Source: Subtercola sp. (GTDB lineage Bacteria; Actinomycetota; Actinomycetes; Actinomycetales; Microbacteriaceae). From it: 64,000 bases of DNA. A program made the translations under genes and the position numbers. Each line of letters starts with the position of its first letter. Within the stretch, counting starts at the first letter, position 1. Below are positions 37,622 through 45,356 of this stretch, piece by piece. The stretch is taken from assembly GCA_025463765.1 (NCBI GenBank), contig JAODBC010000013.1, positions 1 to 64,000 of the forward strand, given 5' to 3'. The notes beneath the pieces are model-generated. The model saw nothing but the letters and a program-made list of their open reading frames with translations. It ran no database searches and was not told the DNA's origin.

Positions 37622-39432
37622 GCCAGACTGCCGTCTCTGGTGTCGGGGGTGAAGAACGCGACGACTTCACCCGCGCCGAAAGCAAGCAGATCAGGCAACG
37701 GTCGGTGCGCCTGCTGGGCTCTCTGCTGCGCCCCGAGCGCTCGCGCCTCGTCGTGAGCCTGGTCGTGGTGGTCATCAGCACGGCCGCTCAGGTCGCGGGC
37801 CCCGCCCTCATCGCCTACGGCATCGACAGTGGCCTGCCCGCGCTGCTTGCCAACGACTGGATGCCCGTGGCTTTCGCCGGCATCGCGTACCTGCTGGCGG
37901 GCATCGTCGGTGCGGTGCTCATCTCGTGGTTCACCGTGCTCACGGCCCGCATCTCGCAAGCGATTCTGTTCGACCTGCGTAAGCGCGTCTTCGTGCAGAC
38001 GCAGAGACTCAGCCTCGAGTTTCACGAGACCTACACGTCGGGCCGCATCATCTCGCGGCAGACGAGCGACCTCGACGCCATCCGCGAGCTGCTCGATTCG
38101 GGCATCAACCAGCTGGTGCAGGGCCTGCTCTACATGCTGTTCATCGGCATCGCGTTGTTCGCTCTCGACTGGGCGAGCGGGGTCATTCTCGTGGTTTCAC
38201 TCGTGCCGCTGCTGGTGCTCACCCGGTGGTTCCAGCTGCGCTCGCAGGCGCTGTTCCGCCTCACGAGAACCGCTTCGGCCAAACTGATCGTGAAGTTCGT
38301 CGAGACCATGACCGGCATTCGAGCCGTGCAGGCGTTCCGCACCGAGAAGAGCAACGAGGACGAGTTCGCCGGGTTGACCGAAGACTACCGCTCGTCGAAC
38401 GCCAAGGTCATCCGCCTGTTCGGCATCTTCGACCCGGGCTTGGTGCTCATCGGAAACGTGACGGTCGCGGTCGTTCTGCTGGTGGGCGCTTTTCGAGTTG
38501 TCGACGGTCAGGTCGCGGTCGGTGTGCTGCTCGCCGCGGTTCTGTACACGCGCCGTTTCTTCGACCCGATGGAGGAGATGGCGATGTTCTACAACTCCTA
38601 CCAGTCGGCAGCCGCTGCGCTCGAAAAGATCTCGGGCGTGCTCGAAGAGCAGCCGAGCGTGCCCGATCCGGTGAAGCCCGTCGACCTCTACCACTCCAGC
38701 GGCGAGATCGACTTCAACGAGGTCGAGTTCGGCTACCAGAACGGCCGTGTCATTCTGCCGAACTTCACCCTGCGCATCCCCCCAGGGCAGACGATCGCCC
38801 TCGTGGGCTCGACCGGTGCGGGCAAGTCGACCCTGGCGAAACTCATCTCGCGGTTCTACGACCCGACGCACGGGCGAGTGCTGCTCGACGGCATCGATCT
38901 GCGCGATCTGCACCCGAAAGACCTGCGGCGGGCCATCGTCATGGTGACGCAGGAGGCCTATCTCTTCTCGGGCACGGTGGCCGACAACATCGCCATTGGC
39001 AAGCCCGGCGCCTCTCTCGACGAGATCATCGCGGCCGCCGCCGCGGTGGGCGCGCATCCGTTCATCGAAGCTCTGCCGAACGGCTACGAGACTGACGTGA
39101 ACAAGCGCGGCGGCCGGGTGTCGGCCGGGCAGCGCCAGCTCATTTCGTTCGCGCGGGCCTTTCTCGCAGACCCCGCGGTGCTGATTCTCGATGAAGCCAC
39201 GGCGTCACTCGACATTCCGAGTGAGCGGCTGGTTCAGGATGCCCTGCAGACCCTGCTCGCTGACCGCACCGCCATCATCATCGCCCACCGGCTCTCTACC
39301 GTGGCGATCGCCGACCGCGTGCTGGTGATGGAGCAGGGCCGAATCGTCGAAGACGGTACCCCGGCCGAACTGATCGGCGGAACCGGCCGGTTCGCGCAGC
39401 TGCACGCGTCGTGGCGGCAGTCGCTGGTGTGA
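37618..39432 (+). CDS. ABC exporter half-transporter, canonical Walker B (second heterodimer, subunit 2)
   Basis: 604 aa. Walker A GSTGAGKS at 397-404, altered signature VSAGQ at 501-505, Walker B LILDEA with catalytic Glu526, H-loop AHRLSTV. It pairs with the previous protein so that one composite ATP site is intact and one degenerate. About 50 N-terminal cytoplasmic residues precede helix 1. AAAGGAGG ribosome site inside the partner gene. Substrate unknown. Confidence 0.92.
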   Translation: MSQTAVSGVGGEERDDFTRAESKQIRQRSVRLLGSLLRPERSRLVVSLVVVVISTAAQVAGPALIAYGIDSGLPALLANDWMPVAFAGIAYLLAGIVGAVLISWFTVLTARISQAILFDLRKRVFVQTQRLSLEFHETYTSGRIISRQTSDLDAIRELLDSGINQLVQGLLYMLFIGIALFALDWASGVILVVSLVPLLVLTRWFQLRSQALFRLTRTASAKLIVKFVETMTGIRAVQAFRTEKSNEDEFAGLTEDYRSSNAKVIRLFGIFDPGLVLIGNVTVAVVLLVGAFRVVDGQVAVGVLLAAVLYTRRFFDPMEEMAMFYNSYQSAAAALEKISGVLEEQPSVPDPVKPVDLYHSSGEIDFNEVEFGYQNGRVILPNFTLRIPPGQTIALVGSTGAGKSTLAKLISRFYDPTHGRVLLDGIDLRDLHPKDLRRAIVMVTQEAYLFSGTVADNIAIGKPGASLDEIIAAAAAVGAHPFIEALPNGYETDVNKRGGRVSAGQRQLISFARAFLADPAVLILDEATASLDIPSERLVQDALQTLLADRTAIIIAHRLSTVAIADRVLVMEQGRIVEDGTPAELIGGTGRFAQLHASWRQSLV

Positions 39433-39488
39433 GTTCTCGGCGTTAGTGGTCGGCGTCGGCGTCGGTGCCGTCGTCGGCGGTGGTGTTT

Positions 39489-39911
39489 CTACGGCGTCCA
39501 GCCGTACCAAGCCCCGTTGAGGGGGAAGATGTGCCATGACCCGGTGCACACCACGCCGGCAGGGTCGACCGACTGCGGCCACCATGTCTCGTCGAGCCCC
39601 GCCGTCGTGTTCTGTTTGACGGCGGGGTCGCTGCCGGCATCACAGGGGGTGTACTGAACCGGGGTGGCTCCCGGGCTGAAAGTCAGAATGGTTGCGTTCT
39701 TCGTCTCGTCGGTCTTGATGCGAATGTTCGTGGCATCTGCCGGAACCCAGGAAGGAAGCGCTACGGCGCCCGTGACCCCCGCCGCGTCTGCGGGCGAGGC
39801 ATAGATTGCGGCCTGAAACGGCGGAGAAACGACGTTCGCGATGGCGCAGCCCGAGAACAGAGACGATGCGGCAACGGCCAGCGACAGACTTACGAGCACA
39901 CGTCGCTTCAC
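39489..39911 (-). CDS. Small lipoprotein, DUF-type, unknown function
   Basis: 140 aa. N-terminus VKRRVLVSLSLAVAASSLFSG ends in a lipobox with Cys22 as the lipidation site. The mature part is about 118 residues with two further Cys (TPCDAG and VVCTGSW) that may form a disulfide, and a Trp-rich end (SWHIFPLNGAWYGWTP). GTG start chosen because it opens directly on the signal peptide and overlaps the previous stop (GTGA), with a GGAGA site. The longer upstream frame is Arg-rich and overlaps the alkyltransferase-like gene. Family not recognised. Confidence 0.82.
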   Translation of the reverse strand: MKRRVLVSLSLAVAASSLFSGCAIANVVSPPFQAAIYASPADAAGVTGAVALPSWVPADATNIRIKTDETKNATILTFSPGATPVQYTPCDAGSDPAVKQNTTAGLDETWWPQSVDPAGVVCTGSWHIFPLNGAWYGWTP

Positions 39912-40234
39912 AGATTCTCCGGTTTCCACATTGCCACAGCGTAGTCGACGCGGTAGCCCAAACCTGGAGAGGAGCTTAGAAGCGGGGTGTGTTCGGCGTC
40001 GTAGTGCGGTCGGGCATCCGCTTCGAGGCCGCGGGGCAGATGCCCGCCGCTGCGTACGACGCGCCACCACGGATGACCTCCACCTGAACGCGCCATCACG
40101 GTGCCCACCGCCCGGGCTGCACGCGACCCGAGCAGCGCTGCGACGTCGCCGTAGCTCAGCACCTGGCCCGGCGGAATCGCGTCGACGATCTCGAGAACGA
40201 GTGCTCCGAAATCGTCGGCCGTTGCGTCGGACAC
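39908..40234 (-). CDS. Alkyltransferase-like (ATL) MGMT-family DNA-binding protein
   Basis: 108 aa, the C-terminal domain of O6-methylguanine-DNA methyltransferase: IPPGQVLSYGDVAALLGSRAARAVGTVMA (helix-turn-helix with the Arg finger), then GGHPWWRVVRSGGHLPRG. The active-site motif PCHR is PWWR here, so the alkyl-accepting Cys is replaced by Trp; it can bind but not repair O6-alkylguanine, as in ATL proteins that flag lesions for nucleotide excision repair. Coupled (GTGA) to the lipoprotein gene downstream, with no evident functional link. Confidence 0.9.
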   Translation of the reverse strand: MSDATADDFGALVLEIVDAIPPGQVLSYGDVAALLGSRAARAVGTVMARSGGGHPWWRVVRSGGHLPRGLEADARPHYDAEHTPLLSSSPGLGYRVDYAVAMWKPENL

Positions 40235-40289
40235 GTGCTCAGGGGGTGTTCGGCTCGGGAAGATACTCGGCTGGGGGAGCTCATTCGGC

Positions 40290-40742
40290 TCAGAGAGTGA
40301 GCGCAGCGATCGTCTCGCCGAACTGGGTCTCGCCGATCGGCACGAAGCCGACCGCCAAGAAGAACGCCTCTGGGCCTTCGTCGCCGGGCTCGAACATCAC
40401 CGTTAGCCGATCGAAGCCGCGCGAACGCGCTTCGTCGGCCAGCGCCGTCACCGCGAACCTGCCGATTCCGCGACCCTGTGCGGTTGCCGCGACGTTCATT
40501 CGCCAGATGCAGCCGCGGAACTCGTCGTGCGGGCTGTCGGGGTCGAAATTGCCCATGATGAAGCCGACGACCTCGTCGCCATCAAGAACAACCCGCGGCC
40601 ACGCGGTCGACGGATTCACATAGGCCTCGGCGATCGAATGCGACACGGGCGCGACGAACTGCTCTTGCCCGGGCTTCAACGTCAGCGTGTTGGCGGCAAC
40701 GATATTGCTTGCCGACAATTCTTCAAGTCTCAACTCAGCCAT
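40290..40742 (-). CDS. GNAT-family N-acetyltransferase
   Basis: 150 aa. Acetyl-CoA pyrophosphate-binding motif AATAQGRGIGRFAVTALADEARSRG, with motif B EPGDEGPEAFFLAVGFVPIGE near the end. The layout (LRLEELSASNIVAANTLTLKPGQEQFVAPV) resembles spermine/spermidine-acetyltransferase-like GNATs. The ATG at 40742 lies 6 nt after a minus-strand TAGCCT -10 box, so it is probably leaderless; a GTG two codons earlier is the alternative. Substrate unknown. Confidence 0.87.
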   Translation of the reverse strand: MAELRLEELSASNIVAANTLTLKPGQEQFVAPVSHSIAEAYVNPSTAWPRVVLDGDEVVGFIMGNFDPDSPHDEFRGCIWRMNVAATAQGRGIGRFAVTALADEARSRGFDRLTVMFEPGDEGPEAFFLAVGFVPIGETQFGETIAALTL

Positions 40743-40825
40743 GATCACAGGCTACTGGGCGGGGCCCGCAGGCGCCACAGGGCGGGCGCGCGCATCCTGT
40801 GCATCGGTGCAGAATCTGCCGCACA

Positions 40826-40849
40826 AACTGTCTTGACGTCAAGACAGTT
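40826..40849. promoter_or_regulatory. 24-bp perfect palindrome upstream of icd
   Basis: Half-site AACTGTCTTGAC with its exact complement, centred on GACGTC, 72 nt before the icd ATG and directly upstream of a possible TAAGCT -10 box (40861-40866). It contains TTGACG that could serve as a -35. The size and symmetry indicate an operator for a dimeric regulator, plausibly MarR-type; no regulator gene is adjacent. Confidence 0.75.
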
Positions 40850-40920
40850 CTGAATGCGAGTAAGCTACCCTTTGGCTTTGTTTTCGGGCCCACGAGGCCC
40901 TTTCGCGGTAAGGAGATTGA

Positions 40921-42141
40921 ATGTCGAAAATCCATGTTGAGGGAACCGTCGTCGAGCTCGACGGAGACGAGATGACTCGCATCATCTGGCAATCGATCAA
41001 AGACACGCTCATCTACCCGTACCTCGACATCAACCTCGAATACTACGATCTCGGCATCGAGCACCGCGACGCGACCGACGACCAGGTCACCGTCGATGCA
41101 GCGCTCGCCATTCAGAAGCACGGCGTCGGCGTCAAGTGCGCCACCATCACCCCTGACGAGGCGCGCGTCGAAGAGTTCGGCCTGAAGAAGATGTGGAAGA
41201 GCCCGAACGGCACCATCCGCAACATTCTCGGCGGCACCATCTTTCGTGAGCCCATCATCATCTCGAACATCCCGCGCCTGGTGCCCGGCTGGAACAAGCC
41301 GATCATCGTCGGCCGTCACGCGTTCGGCGACCAGTACAAGGCCACCGACTTTCGCTTCGAGGGCAAGGGCACACTGACCATCTCGTTCCAGCCCGAAGAA
41401 GGCAGCGACGCCGAGCCGCAGTCGTTCGAGGTCTTTCAGTCGCCCGGTTCGGGTGTGGCCATGGCCATGTACAACCTCGACGACTCGATTCGCGACTTCG
41501 CCCGCGCGTCATTGAGCTACGGCCTCAACCGCAAATACCCGGTGTACCTGTCGACCAAGAACACCATTCTGAAGGCCTACGACGGTCGCTTCAAAGACCT
41601 CTTTCAGGAGGTCTTCGACGACGAGTTCGCTGCAGCGTTCGCCGAGGCAGGCATCACGTACGAGCACCGCCTGATCGACGACATGGTCGCCGCGGCACTC
41701 AAGTGGGAGGGCGGTTACGTCTGGGCCGCGAAGAACTACGACGGCGACGTGCAGAGCGACACCGTGGCGCAGGGCTTCGGCTCGCTCGGCCTCATGACGA
41801 GCGTGCTCTTCACCCCCGACGGCAAGACGGTCGAAGCCGAGGCGGCGCACGGCACGGTGACCCGGCACTACCGCCAGCACCAGGCAGGCAAGCCCACGTC
41901 GACCAACCCGATCGCCTCGATCTACGCCTGGACCCGGGGGCTCGCGCACCGCGCGAAGCTCGACGACAACGCCGAGCTGGCGACTTTCGCCGAGACCCTC
42001 GAAGACGTCGTCATCAAGACGGTCGAGTCGGGCGCCATGACGAAAGACCTCGCGCTGCTCGTCGGGCCCGAGCAGAAGTGGCAGACCACCGAAGAGTTTC
42101 TCGCGACGCTCACCGAGAACCTCGCCACGCGCCTGAGCTGA
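40921..42141 (+). CDS. icd: NADP-dependent isocitrate dehydrogenase (eukaryotic-like type)
   Basis: 406 aa homodimeric IDH, TCA-cycle oxidation of isocitrate to 2-oxoglutarate. Starts with [43 protein letters not shown]. Substrate motif [20 protein letters not shown], metal ligands in [28 protein letters not shown], and NADP motif [38 protein letters not shown] with a TAAGGAG site. Full length. Confidence 0.96.
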   Translation: MSKIHVEGTVVELDGDEMTRIIWQSIKDTLIYPYLDINLEYYDLGIEHRDATDDQVTVDAALAIQKHGVGVKCATITPDEARVEEFGLKKMWKSPNGTIRNILGGTIFREPIIISNIPRLVPGWNKPIIVGRHAFGDQYKATDFRFEGKGTLTISFQPEEGSDAEPQSFEVFQSPGSGVAMAMYNLDDSIRDFARASLSYGLNRKYPVYLSTKNTILKAYDGRFKDLFQEVFDDEFAAAFAEAGITYEHRLIDDMVAAALKWEGGYVWAAKNYDGDVQSDTVAQGFGSLGLMTSVLFTPDGKTVEAEAAHGTVTRHYRQHQAGKPTSTNPIASIYAWTRGLAHRAKLDDNAELATFAETLEDVVIKTVESGAMTKDLALLVGPEQKWQTTEEFLATLTENLATRLS

Positions 42142-42217
42142 TCTGCTGGCAGCGCCTGGCCGGATCTGCTGGCGGCGCCTGAGGTGATCAGCTGGCAGCG
42201 CCTGGCCTGATCAGAGC
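42140..42217. repeat. 23-bp tandem repeat between convergent icd and nagA
   Basis: Units GATCTGCTGGCAGCGCCTGG-CCG start at 42140, 42163 and 42186, with a partial at 42209. The first unit includes the end of the icd stop codon and the last covers the nagA stop codon, so both coding ends lie in repeat copies. Confidence 0.85.
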
Positions 42218-43386
42218 GCAGGTACGACGTTCGTCTGGGTCACCGGTTCGCCGGCGGCCCAGACGCGTTTAACGGCCCAGTTCTCGTCGAGCAGCACAGC
42301 GTCAGAAGCGTATCCGGGTGCGAGGTAGCCGAAGCGGGCATCCAGTTTCAGGGCTCGGGCCGGTGACGCGGTCACCGCGCGCACCGCGAGCACAGGGTCG
42401 ACGCCCGAGTCGAAAATGGCCGAGCGCAAGGCGGAATCCTGGGTCACGGTGGAGCCGGCGATAGTCGGGGTGCCTGCCACGGTTGCTCGGCCGCCGACCA
42501 CCGATACGCTCAGGTCGCCGAGGGTGTACTCGCCATCGGGCGCCCCGGCCGCTGCCATCGCGTCGGTGACGAGAACGATTCGCTGGGGGGCGGCGTAGAA
42601 CGCCAGGCCGGCGACCTGCGGATGCACGTGAACTCCGTCGAGAATGAGTTCGATGGCGACCCGAGGGTCGTCAAGCGCCGCGGTCACCGGCCCCGGTTCG
42701 CGATGGTGGATGCCCGGCATGGCGTTGAACGCGTGCGTCACCAGTGTGGCGCCGCGGTCGAATGCCTCTCGAGCGAGATCGAACCCCGCCTCGGTGTGGC
42801 CGATCGCCACGACGACATCGGCATCGCCCAGCTGCCCGATGGCCTCAAGGGCACCGGGCAGCTCAGGTGCGATGGTCAGCTGCCGCAGGGTTCCGCGCGC
42901 GGCGTCGAGCAGACTCGAGATCTCGCCCTTGTCGGGTGAGCGCAGGTGTTCGAGGTTGTGGGCGCCTCGGCGACCTGGCGCGAGATAGGGGCCTTCGAGG
43001 TGCGAGCCGAGAATGAGCGGATCGGCCTCGGTCAGGTCGGCGATGAGGCCGAGGTTCGCGCGCAAGTCATCGAGCGGGCTCGCCACCAGGCTGATCACCG
43101 AACGAGTGGTGCCGTGCGCCCGATGCACCGCGACCGCCCCGCGAATCGCCTCGGTTCCGTCGTCGAAGGCGAACCCGCCGCCTCCGTGACCGTGCACGTC
43201 GATGAAGCCGGGGGTGAGCATCCCCCCGGCGGCGTCGACCACCGTCGCACCCGGCGCCGTGGCCCAGCCCTGCCAGCCCCGCCCGATACCCGCTGCGAGA
43301 ACGGTGTGCTCGCCCAACGCGACCCAGAAGTCGTCGACGATTCCGTCGGCGTCGACCTTCGTCGCGCTGTGGATGACGACGCTCAC
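42211..43386 (-). CDS. nagA: N-acetylglucosamine-6-phosphate deacetylase
   Basis: 391 aa amidohydrolase-fold enzyme producing GlcN-6-P and acetate in amino-sugar and cell-wall recycling. Motifs: GFIDVHGHGGGGF (65-73), SHLEGPYLAP with metal-binding Glu131, GHTEA with His197, VTHAFNAMPGIHHREPG with His218, and catalytic Asp275 in VLVTDAMAAAG. The GTG start overlaps the upstream gene's stop (GTGA); a longer upstream frame is an Arg-rich artefact. No nagB is nearby. Confidence 0.94.
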   Translation of the reverse strand: MSVVIHSATKVDADGIVDDFWVALGEHTVLAAGIGRGWQGWATAPGATVVDAAGGMLTPGFIDVHGHGGGGFAFDDGTEAIRGAVAVHRAHGTTRSVISLVASPLDDLRANLGLIADLTEADPLILGSHLEGPYLAPGRRGAHNLEHLRSPDKGEISSLLDAARGTLRQLTIAPELPGALEAIGQLGDADVVVAIGHTEAGFDLAREAFDRGATLVTHAFNAMPGIHHREPGPVTAALDDPRVAIELILDGVHVHPQVAGLAFYAAPQRIVLVTDAMAAAGAPDGEYTLGDLSVSVVGGRATVAGTPTIAGSTVTQDSALRSAIFDSGVDPVLAVRAVTASPARALKLDARFGYLAPGYASDAVLLDENWAVKRVWAAGEPVTQTNVVPAL

Positions 43387-43739
43387 GCGAAGTCCTTGCG
43401 GCCCGAGATGACACCGGTGACGACGGCGATCACGCCGAACACGATCGCGACGATCCACTGGCCCATGACGAGCCAGGCAAGCGCCGCGGAGCCCATGATG
43501 ACGATCTCGACGAGGGCCTTGCCGAACGGATCGATGCTGATCACGGCCTTCGGTGAGCGGAAGAGACCCCAGAGCACGATGGCGAACAGTGGCGCGCCGA
43601 TTCCGAACACGACGTTCAAGAACGGCGGCCACGCCACGAAGCCCCACAGCCCGAGAGTGAAGAATGCGAACAGCTCCAGCAGAAAGCGAAGAACGTCGAG
43701 GGGGCCGATTCGCACGGGTTGGGTGGCTTGCTCATTCAC
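43383..43739 (-). CDS. YrdB-like (DUF2568) membrane protein
   Basis: 118 aa with four hydrophobic segments: FLLELFAFFTLGLWGFVAWP, LNVVFGIGAPLFAIVLWGLF, then VEIVIMGSAALAWLVMGQWIVAIVFGVIAVV. The motif LWGLFRSPKA and the size match DUF2568. The GTG start is 7 nt after a minus-strand TAGCAT -10 box (43752-43747), so it is leaderless; the long upstream extension is rejected. Coupled to nagA by a GTGA overlap. Function unknown. Confidence 0.87.
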   Translation of the reverse strand: MNEQATQPVRIGPLDVLRFLLELFAFFTLGLWGFVAWPPFLNVVFGIGAPLFAIVLWGLFRSPKAVISIDPFGKALVEIVIMGSAALAWLVMGQWIVAIVFGVIAVVTGVISGRKDFA

Positions 43740-43746
43740 GAATGCA

Positions 43747-43752
43747 ATGCTA
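43747..43752 (-). promoter_or_regulatory. -10 box for the leaderless DUF2568-nagA operon
   Basis: Minus-strand TAGCAT, 7 nt upstream of the GTG at 43739, with no Shine-Dalgarno sequence. Confidence 0.55.
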
Positions 43753-43874
43753 CTTGCACCCCTGCCGCTCACGGCGCCGTTGCCGTACGATGGAATCTGG
43801 CTGGCGGATATCGTGCGGCCCCGGGCGTGCTGACAAACCAGTGCCTGCCGCTTCACCCAGAACTGGTTTCTCTC

Positions 43875-45356
43875 GTGACGACTACCGTCAAAGCCCCTTC
43901 GACCCCTCTCAAGCCCCGATTCCCCTACGCGGGACTCTTCATTCTCGCTATCGCTGTTTTCATCAGCGTCACTGCCGAGATGATGCCGACCGGTCTTCTT
44001 CCGCAAATGAGTGCCGAGCTTGGTGTCGGCGAGGCCCAGATCGGCTTGCTGGTCACCTTCTTCGCCCTGTCGGTGGTGATCACGAGTGTTCCGCTCGTCG
44101 CCCTGACGCGCCGCTTCTCGAGACACAGCCTCATCGTGGTGGTGTTGTTCGTCGTCTCGGCGGCGGCACTGTTCTCAGCGCTCGCCCCGAGTTACCCGTG
44201 GCTGGTCGGTGCCCGACTGCTCGGCGGCGTGGCGCACGGGCTCTTCTGGGCCGTCGTCGGCGCTTATTCGGCGCACCTGGTGCCGAAAGAGCAGATCGGG
44301 CGGGCGGTGGCGATCATCACCTCGGGCGGAACACTGGCCCTCGTGTTCGGTGTGCCACTGGCCACTGTTGCTGGGCAGAACTTCGGCTGGCGCCTGCCCT
44401 TCGCCACGGTCGCTGTACTCGGTGTGTGCGCCGCGTTTTTGATTCTGCGCTTTCTTCCGCGAGTCACTACCCCCGAGCTGTCGAAGCGCACCGCGACGTC
44501 ACCAGCGGATGCTCGCCCGACGCAGAAGCGCGGCAAGCGCCGAATCGACCCGACGATCTCCGGTGTCGTACTGATCTGTGTCACGACGGCGGTCATCATG
44601 GTGGGCCACTACTCGCTGTACACCTATATCGCGCCCTTCTTGACGACGTGGGTCGGGGTGCCGGCCGACAATATCGGCGCGGCGCTTTTCGCTAACGGAC
44701 TGGGTGGCGCGCTGGGACTCCTGCTCGTGGCCGTGTTTTTTGGCAAGCGCCCGATGCTCGGCATCGTGATCGGCGTCGTGACGACTGCGGTCGCGGTCAC
44801 GGTGATGGCCTTCGTGTCTCCGACCGTCGGCATCGCCATCGGCGCGTTTGTGCTCTGGGGCGCTGCGGCCGGTCTGCTGCCTTCGTTGCTGCAGGCGCGC
44901 ATTCTGCACGTCGCTTCGGCACGCATTCGCGACACCGCGACCGCGTTCTTCTCCACGTCGTTCAACGTCGGCATCGCCTCTGGCGCCGTGCTCGGTGGTG
45001 CCTTGCTTACGAATGTCGGGCTGTGGTCGCTGCCGCTGGCGTACCTCGTTCTGCTCGGCATCGGCCTCGGTTTGCTCGTCTGGTCGGCCCTCGGCGCTCA
45101 CCGGCGCCGCGGTGTCGCGGCCCTGACGCTCGGTGAGAGCCCGGCACTCGCCGACAGCGGTGAGCACGTGGCTCGCGGCGAATTCATCGGAGTCGGTTTT
45201 GCCGCCGAGGGGTTTACCGGGCTCGATGATGCTCAGGCCTCCGAAGGGTTCGCCGGGCTCGATGATGCTCGGGCCTCCGTGGCTCAGGCGGCCGGGTCGA
45301 AGGTCAGAGTGACTGATTTCTCTGGCCCGAATCGGCCTGCAGACGAATCGCTGTAA
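43875..45356 (+). CDS. MFS transporter (arabinose/drug efflux type) with an extended tail
   Basis: 493 aa. Twelve hydrophobic segments; loop motif VALTRRFSRHSL, helix 4-5 region LLGGVAHGLFWAVVGAYSAHLVPKEQIGRAVAI, typical of the DHA1 YdhP/AraJ-like efflux branch. GTG start taken because the N-terminus (VTTTVKAPSTPLKPRFPYAG) then precedes helix 1 directly; the ribosome site is weak, and earlier in-frame starts exist. After helix 12 there is an unusual ~75-residue hydrophilic tail with a 12-aa tandem repeat. The last 73 nt overlap the 3' end of the opposite sigma-factor gene. Confidence 0.88.
   Translation: MTTTVKAPSTPLKPRFPYAGLFILAIAVFISVTAEMMPTGLLPQMSAELGVGEAQIGLLVTFFALSVVITSVPLVALTRRFSRHSLIVVVLFVVSAAALFSALAPSYPWLVGARLLGGVAHGLFWAVVGAYSAHLVPKEQIGRAVAIITSGGTLALVFGVPLATVAGQNFGWRLPFATVAVLGVCAAFLILRFLPRVTTPELSKRTATSPADARPTQKRGKRRIDPTISGVVLICVTTAVIMVGHYSLYTYIAPFLTTWVGVPADNIGAALFANGLGGALGLLLVAVFFGKRPMLGIVIGVVTTAVAVTVMAFVSPTVGIAIGAFVLWGAAAGLLPSLLQARILHVASARIRDTATAFFSTSFNVGIASGAVLGGALLTNVGLWSLPLAYLVLLGIGLGLLVWSALGAHRRRGVAALTLGESPALADSGEHVARGEFIGVGFAAEGFTGLDDAQASEGFAGLDDARASVAQAAGSKVRVTDFSGPNRPADESL
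45207..45278 (+). repeat. 36-bp tandem duplication in the MFS tail
   Basis: Two adjacent 36-bp units (45207-45242 and 45243-45278) encoding EGFTGLDDAQAS and EGFAGLDDARAS. In frame, and immediately before the overlap with the convergent gene. Confidence 0.85.

Noticed and set aside
39912-40070. Longer start for the lipoprotein gene
   Set aside because: Would bury the signal peptide behind ~53 Arg-rich residues and overlap the alkyltransferase-like gene.
40743-40920. tRNA or structured RNA before icd
   Set aside because: Only the palindrome and promoter are evident; no cloverleaf or known riboswitch blocks.
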